A stretch of 21,532 bases of DNA from Candidatus Peregrinibacteria bacterium (GTDB lineage: Bacteria > Patescibacteriota > Gracilibacteria > Peribacterales > Peribacteraceae). Of this stretch, positions 12,397 through 20,347 are shown piece by piece. Within the stretch, counting starts at the first letter, position 1; every line of letters starts with the position of its first letter. The notes under the pieces were generated by a model. The model was not told the DNA's origin. It was given only the letters and a program-made list of their open reading frames with translations, and searched no databases. Location of the stretch: assembly GCA_018662075.1 (NCBI GenBank), contig JABJGX010000024.1:1-21532 (forward strand). Direction: 5' to 3'. The position numbers and the translations under genes are program-made.

Positions 12397-15300
12397 CTAA
12401 TACATAATACATGTAAACTCCCAACGCTCATTTAACCTACGATTAAGTCGTGGCATTACGGATTCATTCACCCAATCAGGTTTTCCTCTAAACCAGTTTT
12501 CTACACGCTGACATACACGTTCTATAAAAATTTCCCTGCGCTCTTTTATCAGTGTGTTGTCTTTAAAGGTTTCAGGTTCAAGAGCTGCAGAATATACTTC
12601 CTCTACTTGACCTGATCCTACTTCTGATTCCCATGTATTAGCTACTTCTACATCATTATAAATACCCACCTCAGAAAGACTTGGGCTACCACCTCCTGAT
12701 GACCCCTCACTTCCACCGCCACTCGTGGCAGGTTGTCGCTGGTTTCTACGTTGTCTTGCTGCTGCTCCACCTGAAGTTTGCGGAAACAACCAGGTAGTAT
12801 TATTTCCACTATCTGTACATCCATCATTATCAATATGGCAACTTAGCGTTTGACCTTCCGCTGCATTATTATCTTTTACATCTATGTTTGCAAAACTATA
12901 ACTTGCTGATGTACCAACTAAAAATGTCATCTCCACTCCAGAAGTAGATGAGCGAATAGATACATCTTGCCCTGGATTACCCTGCAAAGTCAGAGAGCCT
13001 GAAAAGTTTTGCTGTGTACCCTCTCCTATGGTGAATGTATCCTCTGCGCTAGCAGTTTTCGTAAAATGGTAAAAGACATTGGAACCACTCATGCTTTGGT
13101 TTAACCCATTCATTACAACACTACCGGTACCATGTGTAAACGTTGCAATTGATTTTCTCTCCCAATTTCCTGCATTGGTAATGATAGTTTTGTCTCCTTC
13201 AATATCATCAGTCGCATCAAGGGTGCCATAAATCAGAATACCTCCCGTACCAACAGTGATGTCGTATCCATGAGTATTGAGCGTGTCTCCTGTACCAATT
13301 TCGAGTGTTGTGACCGTAATATCTGAACCGAGCTCTATAGTATCTGGGCTTGAACCAATAATAAGGTGTCCCAAGTTTTGCTTCGTCGTAGAGTTATCCG
13401 TCAATGTCAGGTTTCCGTCTAGTGTAATAGTTTGAGCAGCATTTGCTACTAATGTACTTCCGTCATTTAGTGTAAAATCTCCCGCTATCGTAATATTTTG
13501 ACTCTCTTGACGCAATGTACCCCCCGAAAGTGTTAGCTTTTCATTTACATCTAATGTTGCATCTAGGCTCCATATACCAGATCCTGACAAAGAAAGGTTT
13601 TGATATGTATCTCCGACAATAAGCTCACTGTAGGTTCCTGTACCGTTATACATGATAGTACCTCCAGTTTCGAAAGTGGGAGTAGAGATAGTCTCGTCAC
13701 CATTCAATGCGAGTGTACCTCCACTTAAAATACGAAAGGTGCTAGAAACAGTAACATTGCTACCATTAGCATTGAGAATTCCTCCTGATATTGTCAATGT
13801 TGTTGCTGAAATATTGGCAGCAGTATTAAATGTGGTACTTGGATTATTCACTGCAAGGTTGCCATATGAAGCATTAAGCATTGTTACCTCTTGATCATCA
13901 CTTTGACCAGTGTAAAACACTGATGATGCTTCATCATTTGTATACGTGCCAGAAATCGTAAAGCCTGTTCCAGACAATGCAAGGGAGCCACTGTTAAGCA
14001 ATGTAGTTCCAGATCGTACATCAAGAGTCGTTCCGGCATCAGATAGTGTAAGAATATCACCTGAGCCAACCCTAAAAATACCATTACTATCCAGTAAGAC
14101 AGAACCAATAGTAGCACTCGTTCCTGTTACCAAATGCATAATAGTAATGACATCTGGCTTAATAGTAGCAGTAGCAAAATTTGAAACTATCACAGAGCCA
14201 GAGCTCGGCTGCTGAGCGTATGCTTGTTTGTATACTGTACCAGCAGCTCCATCTCTTTCAGATGATGTCGAATCCCCTCCATATGCAGTGATACTTCCTG
14301 AATAACCACTAAAATCTTCATCTGTTGATTCTAGTATTATAGCAACGCGCCCACCTCCACCTCCTGGTTTTGCATTACTTCCTTGCATACCATCTGCTGT
14401 AATACTCCCTGTCCCTGCGATACTTCCCACTGTAAGAAATATACTTCCCCCAGCACCTCCACCTTGGTCAATAGCGGGATCTGCGGCATTTGCACTTATT
14501 GCTCCATTATTTGTAAGCACACCACTCACAGTAACAATGATAGCACCTCCTCCCACATGGCCAGACCCGTTACTACCAAGATTAATTGGCGCTACCATAG
14601 ATCCATATGTCCGACTTGTTGAGAGTACTGATGTTGAGCTTCCGCCAAGTCCACCATGCCCACCACCTTGCCTAGCAGAGCCATATGGCGCACCAGGCCC
14701 TCCGCTAGTATACCCATCTGCGTTAGTATTAATTTCTCCACCAGAGTCCACTGTAAGATTCCCTGTAAGATTCAAGAATAATTTAAATACTTCTGAACTA
14801 AAATTACCTGTATGAGACAACCTTCCAGTACTCTCGATAGTCCAATTACTTGTTGTTGTGACTTCGCTATCAATATTTAAGGTATAACCAGATAATGTAT
14901 ACGCACTTGGAAACGTTACTCCAGTAGTATCCGTAATTGTAATTTCTGCCTCGTCCCTACCTTCTGGACTGAGTGTCACAGAACCGAATGCCAATGTGTC
15001 ATCACTGTCAACAGAGAGATTGGCATCGTTTTGAATAATAATATTTCCAAATGTACTAAGGTCTACACTACTTGGCATAAGAGTCTGTACACCAACTTTT
15101 GTTTGAAGGTTGTTATTATCGATAATGAGAGTTCCACCTCCGCTACTTTGCGCGGCAGTTTCTTGGTATACCGTTCCGGCAGCGCCGTCTTTATATGAAC
15201 TACCCGAATCACCTCCATAGGCATTAATACTTCCCTCAAATGCAGTAAAATCTGCTCCTCCATCAAGTAAAATAACAGCAACACGTCCGCCGCCGCCGCC

Positions 15301-16098
15301 TGGTTTGTTATTACTTCCAGGCTTACCATTAGCAGTGATAATTCCTGGACCATCTATTGTTCCTGTTGTCAAAAATACACTACCACCGGCAGCACCTCCC
15401 CAGTCTCCTCCTGGAGCCACTGCATCTGCGCGCACTGTTCCATAGACCACTGTGGATCCCGTTACAGTAAACATAACAGCTCCTCCACCACTATGAGCTT
15501 TTCCACCACTTCCAAGGTTTTCTGGCTCTGTTATAGAGCCATACGTTGTACTTGGAGGTAATATTGATGTTGAAGGTGCCCCAAGTCCGCCATGAGAACC
15601 CGCAGGCCTGCTCCCACCAGATGGTGCTCCTGGCCCTTTTCCACCATCATAACCTATTGCATCGGCATCTATAACAGATCCTGTACCTATAATTAGATTC
15701 CCACCAACATTTACACGTAATCTATATGTCTCTGCTGTGGAGTTATCAGTATGAGTTAAACCCCCATTGGTAAGAGTGAGATTTCCAGAAATGGTAAAGA
15801 TAGGAAAAGTACTATCGTATGTCGTTGCGATCGTTCCTGTTCCTGTGTATCCCATATCTTGTGTCAATGATGCAACCGTCAGAGGGCACCCTGTATCCCA
15901 TGTGTAATCTTTTGCTGATGTTGCATCAAACACAATATCATCAGAAGAGGTAGGAATAGTATCTCCATTCCAGTTTCCAGCAGTGGAACAACTTTCATCG
16001 CCACCACCTCCATCCCATGTTTTCGTAGCTGCATATACGGGACTTACACTAAGTCCGAAAAAAGTAATCATGCCAAGGAGGTATACACAGTATTTCAT
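12397..16098 (-). CDS. Large secreted beta-rich surface protein with internal duplication
   Basis: This 1233-residue exported protein starts at the ATG at 16098, which begins a clear signal peptide (MKYCVYLLGMITFF..., cleavage after VYA, residue 23). A longer frame from 16179 would add 27 residues and begin inside the direct repeat, so it is rejected. The mature start TKTWDGGGGDESCSTAGNWNGD is a style common on CPR surface proteins. Two Gly-rich units follow (105-328 and 417-640, each 224 residues), both with GGPGAP/GKGPGAP, HGGLG, KPGGGGGRVA and DGAAGTVY. Then come about 450 residues of GNLTL/LTISGG-type strands that suggest a beta-helix or beta-solenoid, a Gly/Ser/Arg linker (about 1108-1140) and an unrecognised charged, helical C-terminal domain (1141-1233) with two Cys. 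There is no membrane anchor or LPXTG motif. Adhesion or cell-surface decoration is inferred. Confidence 0.85.
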   Translation of the reverse strand: MKYCVYLLGMITFFGLSVSPVYAATKTWDGGGGDESCSTAGNWNGDTIPTSSDDIVFDATSAKDYTWDTGCPLTVASLTQDMGYTGTGTIATTYDSTFPIFTISGNLTLTNGGLTHTDNSTAETYRLRVNVGGNLIIGTGSVIDADAIGYDGGKGPGAPSGGSRPAGSHGGLGAPSTSILPPSTTYGSITEPENLGSGGKAHSGGGAVMFTVTGSTVVYGTVRADAVAPGGDWGGAAGGSVFLTTGTIDGPGIITANGKPGSNNKPGGGGGRVAVILLDGGADFTAFEGSINAYGGDSGSSYKDGAAGTVYQETAAQSSGGGTLIIDNNNLQTKVGVQTLMPSSVDLSTFGNIIIQNDANLSVDSDDTLAFGSVTLSPEGRDEAEITITDTTGVTFPSAYTLSGYTLNIDSEVTTTSNWTIESTGRLSHTGNFSSEVFKLFLNLTGNLTVDSGGEINTNADGYTSGGPGAPYGSARQGGGHGGLGGSSTSVLSTSRTYGSMVAPINLGSNGSGHVGGGAIIVTVSGVLTNNGAISANAADPAIDQGGGAGGSIFLTVGSIAGTGSITADGMQGSNAKPGGGGGRVAIILESTDEDFSGYSGSITAYGGDSTSSERDGAAGTVYKQAYAQQPSSGSVIVSNFATATIKPDVITIMHLVTGTSATIGSVLLDSNGIFRVGSGDILTLSDAGTTLDVRSGTTLLNSGSLALSGTGFTISGTYTNDEASSVFYTGQSDDQEVTMLNASYGNLAVNNPSTTFNTAANISATTLTISGGILNANGSNVTVSSTFRILSGGTLALNGDETISTPTFETGGTIMYNGTGTYSELIVGDTYQNLSLSGSGIWSLDATLDVNEKLTLSGGTLRQESQNITIAGDFTLNDGSTLVANAAQTITLDGNLTLTDNSTTKQNLGHLIIGSSPDTIELGSDITVTTLEIGTGDTLNTHGYDITVGTGGILIYGTLDATDDIEGDKTIITNAGNWERKSIATFTHGTGSVVMNGLNQSMSGSNVFYHFTKTASAEDTFTIGEGTQQNFSGSLTLQGNPGQDVSIRSSTSGVEMTFLVGTSASYSFANIDVKDNNAAEGQTLSCHIDNDGCTDSGNNTTWLFPQTSGGAAARQRRNQRQPATSGGGSEGSSGGGSPSLSEVGIYNDVEVANTWESEVGSGQVEEVYSAALEPETFKDNTLIKERREIFIERVCQRVENWFRGKPDWVNESVMPRLNRRLNERWEFTCIMY
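14179..14850 (-). repeat. Second copy of internal 672-nt unit in the surface protein
   Basis: This encodes residues 417-640 and aligns without net gaps to residues 105-328: TGRLSHT vs NGGLTHT, GGPGAPYGSARQ vs GPGAPSGGSRP, GGGAGGSIFLT vs GGAAGGSVFLT, KPGGGGGRVAI vs KPGGGGGRVAV. Both units are exactly 672 nt, offset by 936 nt. Confidence 0.88.
15115..15786 (-). repeat. First copy of internal 672-nt unit in the surface protein
   Basis: This encodes residues 105-328. It is separated from the second unit by 264 nt (88 residues) of less conserved sequence. DNA identity is clear only in the Gly-rich blocks, so the duplication is not recent. Confidence 0.88.
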
Positions 16099-16172
16099 TA
16101 TTTTGAATTTTAGAGTATGAGATATGTTTCCACTAATATTTTTGCTTGCTACAAAAGATACTTCTCTTATGT

Positions 16173-16192
16173 ATAGCATCCGAAGCGAGTAG
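16173..16192 (+). repeat. 20-bp direct repeat, right copy (before the transporter gene)
   Basis: Identical to 12367-12386. Here it is followed by T and the ATG of the transporter at 16194. Removing one repeat copy and everything between would leave purD stop-T-ATG, the same 1-nt junction type as purF-purD. This suggests that purF, purD and the transporter were once a continuous operon. Confidence 0.95.
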
Positions 16193-16193
16193 T

Positions 16194-17519
16194 ATGAAAG
16201 CTATGCGTAAAGACTACTCGAGAATCCTCATTCCTTTTGTTTACTTTATTGCGGGTGCCACGGGCATCGCTTCTGTAGCAACGACATTTTATTACAAAGA
16301 TGATTTACAGCTAAGTCCTGCACAAGTAGCCATTCTTGGCTCTATTGCTATTATTCCGTGGAGTATAAAACCACTATATGGATTCTTTTCCGATAGACAA
16401 GCAATTTGGGGATACCGTAGAAAGCCATACTTGTTCCTTGCAGGCCTTATGGGTGCTGGGGGGTACTTCTCTATGGCGACGTGGGTGCATTCGTACCACC
16501 AGGTAATGATAGCGCTATTTATTTCTGGTATGGGTTTTGCACTAGCAGACGTCATTGTTGATGGAATTGTGGCAGAGAAGAGTAAAAGTCAGAATGATGC
16601 TGGAAAGCTTCAAACTATATGTCGTGCGTCTATTATGACTGGAGCACTACTTGTTGCGTACCTATCTGGAATTCTTGTTGAAGCCATTGGGCCACGGAAT
16701 GTTTTCTTTATCACAGGAACATTGCCACTACTGACAAGCGCACTTGCCATCATCATGACCGAAGAGAAAATAGATGCTGCAAAGTTCTCTATCAAGGAGA
16801 CGTGGTTGAACATCAAAGGTGCAATGACGAGGGATCTTCTGTGGGCTATTGCCTTCATCTTTATCTGGCGTGCAACACCAAGTAGTGGAGGAGGACTGTC
16901 GTACTTTATGATAGATGAACTAGGCTTTGATCCCGAGTTCTTTGGTCGCCTGAGTATGATTTCCCATGCCATGAGTATTTTTGGCATAGTACTATTTCGG
17001 AAGTTTCTTATTAATGTATCTCTAAAAAAACTCTTCTTTTGGATCATTGTCGCAAGTGTCGTCCTCAGTATGCCGAGCATTGGACTGATATATGGATGGT
17101 ATGAATACCTCGGGATGAGCCCTCGGTTCTTTGCTCTTGCAGATACCTTTATCTCAGCGCCTCTGTCAGAGATCGCGTTTATCCCACTCATGGTTTTAAC
17201 GACGCGTTTGTGTCCGAAGGGAATCGAAGCGACGATGTTTGCGATTCTTGCATCTGTCATGAACATTGGCCTTGCACTATCTGACCTTGGTGGAGCATGG
17301 CTTTTACAATTCTTCGATGTTCATCAAGCAATCGGGGACGCTGCAGCGAACTACTCTGGCCTCGATAAAGTACTGTGGATTGCTATCCTTTCAAGCTTCC
17401 TACCGATGCCACTTCTTCGCTTCCTTCCAGATGTTCGCACATCAGATGAGATAACTAGCACCTCGAAAGAGCAACCAATAGAAGATGTACTTGGCACAAG
17501 TAAAAAGGATATTGTGTAA
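16194..17519 (+). CDS. BT1-family (folate-biopterin type) MFS transporter
   Basis: This 441-residue integral membrane protein has about 12 helices. The BT1/FBT hallmarks are visible: KPLYGFFSDRQAIWGYRRKPYLFLAG (59-84), the ADVIVDGIVAEKS block (118-130) and PSSGGGLSYFMIDELGFDPEFFG in the second half. Characterised BT1 proteins carry folate or biopterin; some bacterial members carry other pteridines, so the exact substrate is inferred. Its position downstream of folD, purF and purD supports a folate or pterin role. ATG 16194 is preferred. An in-frame TTG at 16146 would add 16 residues encoded partly by the inserted segment, and ATG 16203 is a close alternative. Its own promoter is not clear. 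The stop is three bases from the opposing prfA stop. Confidence 0.85.
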   Translation: MKAMRKDYSRILIPFVYFIAGATGIASVATTFYYKDDLQLSPAQVAILGSIAIIPWSIKPLYGFFSDRQAIWGYRRKPYLFLAGLMGAGGYFSMATWVHSYHQVMIALFISGMGFALADVIVDGIVAEKSKSQNDAGKLQTICRASIMTGALLVAYLSGILVEAIGPRNVFFITGTLPLLTSALAIIMTEEKIDAAKFSIKETWLNIKGAMTRDLLWAIAFIFIWRATPSSGGGLSYFMIDELGFDPEFFGRLSMISHAMSIFGIVLFRKFLINVSLKKLFFWIIVASVVLSMPSIGLIYGWYEYLGMSPRFFALADTFISAPLSEIAFIPLMVLTTRLCPKGIEATMFAILASVMNIGLALSDLGGAWLLQFFDVHQAIGDAAANYSGLDKVLWIAILSSFLPMPLLRFLPDVRTSDEITSTSKEQPIEDVLGTSKKDIV

Positions 17520-17522
17520 TTC

Positions 17523-18587
17523 CTATTCAGCCCCAACTCTAGCCAATTTATCGAGTTGGTCCTGCTGGATTAGAGCCTCGATAATCTGTTTGATATCCCC
17601 TTCCATAATTCCTGGAAGGTTGTTAAAACTTTGTGAAATACGATGATCTGTTACACGGTCTTGCGGGAAGTTATATGTTCGGATCTTTTCACTACGGTCA
17701 CCAGAACCAATCTGCCCTGAGCGCATTTCTCCACGCTCTTTAGCAAGACGCTCTTGCTCTGCTGCATACAAACGAGAACGAAGTACTCCCATAGCCTTTA
17801 TCTTATTTTTTAACTGAGACTTTTCATCCTGACACGTCACGGTGATGTCGAGTGGAATATATGTCAGACGAACTGCAGAGTCTGTCGTATTAACCGACTG
17901 ACCACCAGGCCCCGAAGAGCGGAAGATGTCTACTCGGATGTCTTCGTCTCTTAGTTGGATATCTACCTCTTCTGCCTCTGGAAGAATAGCAACTGACGCA
18001 GCACTTGTGTGCACTCGTCCTTTGTTTTCCGTTGCGGGAATACGCTGTACACGGTGTACACCGGATTCGAACTTGAGTTCTCCGTACGCTCCAACTCCAT
18101 CAATCTTACAGACAACTTCTTTTACTCCTCCGCTTTCTGCGTCTTTCTTTTCCATAATTTCTGCGGTCCACTTTCTCTCTTCTGTGTACCTCAAGTACAT
18201 ACGAAGAAGTTCACCGGCAAATATTGCGGCTTCGTCTCCCCCGGTTCCAGCGCGGATTTCAAGGATTACTGAACGGTCATCATCAGCATCTTTTGGAATT
18301 AAGAAGAGCTTCATCTCGTCTTCTAGCTCTGGAATTCTTTTCTTTGCAACATCTGCTTCTGCTTCTGCCATTTCTTTCATTTCAGGATCCTCACCTGCAA
18401 CTTTCACAAAATCAATTGCTGCTTGGCAGCTCTCATACTCTTTGATCATTGAAAGAAGAGGCCGTAGGTCTGACATTCTCTTTCCTACTTTTGCGATTTC
18501 TTTTGGATGATTTAAAACCTCTGGAGTTTGGATAGAAAGCTCCAATTCTGTGTATTCCTTTGCCAGTAATCGCAATTTGTCTATCAC
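17523..18587 (-). CDS. prfA: Peptide chain release factor 1
   Basis: RF1 releases the finished peptide at UAA and UAG codons on the ribosome. The 354 residues have the RF1 anticodon-like PxT motif in HRVQRIPATENKGRVHTSA and the catalytic GGQ loop SSGPGGQSVNTTDSAVRL, with VILEIRAGTGGDEAAIFAG earlier in the protein. The start is GTG at 18587, nine bases after the stop of the GDYXXLXY gene, so the gene belongs to that operon. Several genes here end in UGA, which RF1 does not read, so an RF2 is expected elsewhere in the genome. The end is convergent with the transporter gene, with a 3-base gap and no visible terminator. Confidence 0.97.
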   Translation of the reverse strand: MIDKLRLLAKEYTELELSIQTPEVLNHPKEIAKVGKRMSDLRPLLSMIKEYESCQAAIDFVKVAGEDPEMKEMAEAEADVAKKRIPELEDEMKLFLIPKDADDDRSVILEIRAGTGGDEAAIFAGELLRMYLRYTEERKWTAEIMEKKDAESGGVKEVVCKIDGVGAYGELKFESGVHRVQRIPATENKGRVHTSAASVAILPEAEEVDIQLRDEDIRVDIFRSSGPGGQSVNTTDSAVRLTYIPLDITVTCQDEKSQLKNKIKAMGVLRSRLYAAEQERLAKERGEMRSGQIGSGDRSEKIRTYNFPQDRVTDHRISQSFNNLPGIMEGDIKQIIEALIQQDQLDKLARVGAE

Positions 18588-18596
18588 GGTCGTACT

Positions 18597-19097
18597 CTAC
18601 AAGTAATCGAGGTTCAACAGAACCGCATTGCACGACTTTGTGGTAGCGACCTTTGCAGCCATTGTATTTAGATCGCTCTCTATGTCTCTTCCTGTGCCCT
18701 CTGGTACGAAGAACTGTGATATCTGAGGGAATGATAGGCTTACCTCCTCATTCCATCGCATAGACTCATCTACTCGTGCTACTAGGCATGCTTGTCCTCT
18801 GTCTAAGTTTGGCTTTTCAGTTGAAGCACTAATAAACTTCGCAGGCTTATCCAACGAGACCGTGACATAGACTAAGTCACCGCTTTCAAGTGCCTTCTTT
18901 GCCAGCTCTTTTGATACATCGCGACCAATAGGATAGCTGAGGATAACGTAGTCGCCACGGAATAATGCTCGTGGGTCGACTCTTTCTGTTTCAAGAAATA
19001 CTTCTGTACCAGTAGCTTTTGTTATCACTGGAGGAATAAGTACAGATAGCATGATCAATACTTGAATGGCCAGTGCAATTTTTAGTGACTTACTCAT
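18597..19097 (-). CDS. GDYXXLXY-domain membrane-anchored protein
   Basis: This 166-residue protein has one N-terminal membrane helix (about 7-25), followed by an extracytoplasmic domain containing FRGDYVILSY (46-55), the motif that names the GDYXXLXY family (PF14345). The biochemical function of the family is unknown. Members are commonly paired with DUF2157 membrane proteins, as here: its ATG overlaps the DUF2157 stop (ATGA), so translation is coupled. The pair probably forms one membrane unit. prfA follows nine bases downstream. Confidence 0.88.
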   Translation of the reverse strand: MSKSLKIALAIQVLIMLSVLIPPVITKATGTEVFLETERVDPRALFRGDYVILSYPIGRDVSKELAKKALESGDLVYVTVSLDKPAKFISASTEKPNLDRGQACLVARVDESMRWNEEVSLSFPQISQFFVPEGTGRDIESDLNTMAAKVATTKSCNAVLLNLDYL

Positions 19098-20290
19098 CCG
19101 TTAAATGTGGAAAGAATCTTTCGTCGTTTCTTCTCTATAAAGATCGTCATTGTGATGAGCAAAATTCCTCCGAGTATGAATGCAATAGATTTATCAAGAA
19201 GAATAAATGACCAAGAGAAGTATTGGATAACTATGATGATAGTTGCGGTAATAATTCCAATATTAAACAGGCGACTGTTCTGAACAAGCATTCCTATCCA
19301 CACTGCCCATAGTGACAAAGCAAAAATAACAAGAACATAGAGAAAGTACATCACTGGGTTGTAGTCGAGCATAGAGCCAACCATAGACTGACCTCGAGCC
19401 TGGATCAGGAGGACACCAAGTAGAATTGCGAGGGTTAACATGAATAGCTTTGGCTCACTGCGTTTTATATTACTCTTCCATAGAGCGATAGATGCAAGAG
19501 CATACGATAGGCCGATCACGACGTACTGCTTTACTGTGCCACCAAGTGTGTACATCTCTTCTGGAATACTGGAATCTATTGTTGAAATAACAAGCGGTGC
19601 AGCTGTTAGCAAAGCTCCCCAGGCTAGTAGTGGCTGATACACAAAGTTCCATTTCGCATACTGACGAACAATCAGCGATAGTGATACTAGTCCAATTCCA
19701 AGAAGTGAAAGCACTGGAAGTAAGTTATTATGACTGGCTAGAAATTCCATCTGAGCGCCAAATCCCCATCCAGTTGTACTATCAAGCCACCCAAGAGCAA
19801 GTATTCCCAAAGGAACTGCAAGGAAGCCATGTACCTTCTGTTGCCGTGCATACCCCATAGCAAGTGTGCCGATCATCCATAGGAATGGGCCCTGCCAAAA
19901 TGTCAGACTGTAATGGAAAATTTGAGCTAGGAGCATTATATTTGCACCAAAGACAATGTCTGCGAGTAGCCATAGTGCCTCCGATGTTCCATTTAAACCC
20001 CTGTTTTCTGTTACATAAGCACCAAGCACAACAACGATGTACCCTGCAAATACTGTAAGGATCCTTAGGACTGGCGTCATATTTGACCAGTGACTACCGA
20101 TAAACAATAGAATACCAAGGCCAACGAGTATTGCGCCAATGGTTGCAAATATAGAAACAGCTCTTGGCATACCATGGGTATCCATATGATCACTATTTGA
20201 AAGTGAATTTTTAAGTTCTGTAGCCTTTTTCTTGTCGAGGAATCCTTTCTCCTGCCAATGCGCAAGCGCCTGATCCACAGTCCAGTTCAT
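19094..20290 (-). CDS. DUF2157 polytopic membrane protein
   Basis: This is a very hydrophobic protein of 398 residues from ATG 20290. It has a short soluble N-terminus (ALAHWQEKGFLDKKKATELKNSL, the arrangement seen at the start of DUF2157 proteins) and roughly ten or more membrane helices, ending in a basic tail (EKKRRK). The function is unknown. ATG 20317 is an alternative that adds nine residues (MVNNCYPFR). I prefer 20290 because a TTGGTT-17-TATCCT promoter would put the transcription start at that ATG, and because 20317 would leave only 30 bases for two divergent promoters. The stop overlaps the GDYXXLXY gene start. Confidence 0.82.
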   Translation of the reverse strand: MNWTVDQALAHWQEKGFLDKKKATELKNSLSNSDHMDTHGMPRAVSIFATIGAILVGLGILLFIGSHWSNMTPVLRILTVFAGYIVVVLGAYVTENRGLNGTSEALWLLADIVFGANIMLLAQIFHYSLTFWQGPFLWMIGTLAMGYARQQKVHGFLAVPLGILALGWLDSTTGWGFGAQMEFLASHNNLLPVLSLLGIGLVSLSLIVRQYAKWNFVYQPLLAWGALLTAAPLVISTIDSSIPEEMYTLGGTVKQYVVIGLSYALASIALWKSNIKRSEPKLFMLTLAILLGVLLIQARGQSMVGSMLDYNPVMYFLYVLVIFALSLWAVWIGMLVQNSRLFNIGIITATIIIVIQYFSWSFILLDKSIAFILGGILLITMTIFIEKKRRKILSTFNG

Positions 20291-20296
20291 ACGAAA

Positions 20297-20325
20297 AGGA
20301 TAGCAATTATTCACCATTTAACCAA
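20297..20325 (-). promoter_or_regulatory. Possible promoter of the DUF2157-GDYXXLXY-prfA operon
   Basis: On the minus strand TTGGTT (20325-20320) and TATCCT (20302-20297) have a 17-bp spacer. The expected start falls at the ATG at 20290, giving a leaderless message. The hexamers are poor and it overlaps the divergent mnmA promoter, so this is tentative. Confidence 0.3.
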
Positions 20326-20339
20326 ATCGAACATACAAT
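20310..20339 (+). promoter_or_regulatory. Possible promoter of mnmA
   Basis: TTCACC at 20310-20315 and TACAAT at 20334-20339 have an 18-bp spacer. The expected start near 20346 is two bases before the mnmA ATG, so the message would be essentially leaderless. No Shine-Dalgarno sequence is present. Confidence 0.5.
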
Positions 20340-20347
20340 AGGGCCAT

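Noticed and set aside
16099..16179. N-terminal extension of the surface protein by 27 residues
   Set aside because: The extra start codon lies inside the 20-bp repeat, and the next Met begins a textbook signal peptide; the extension would bury the signal.
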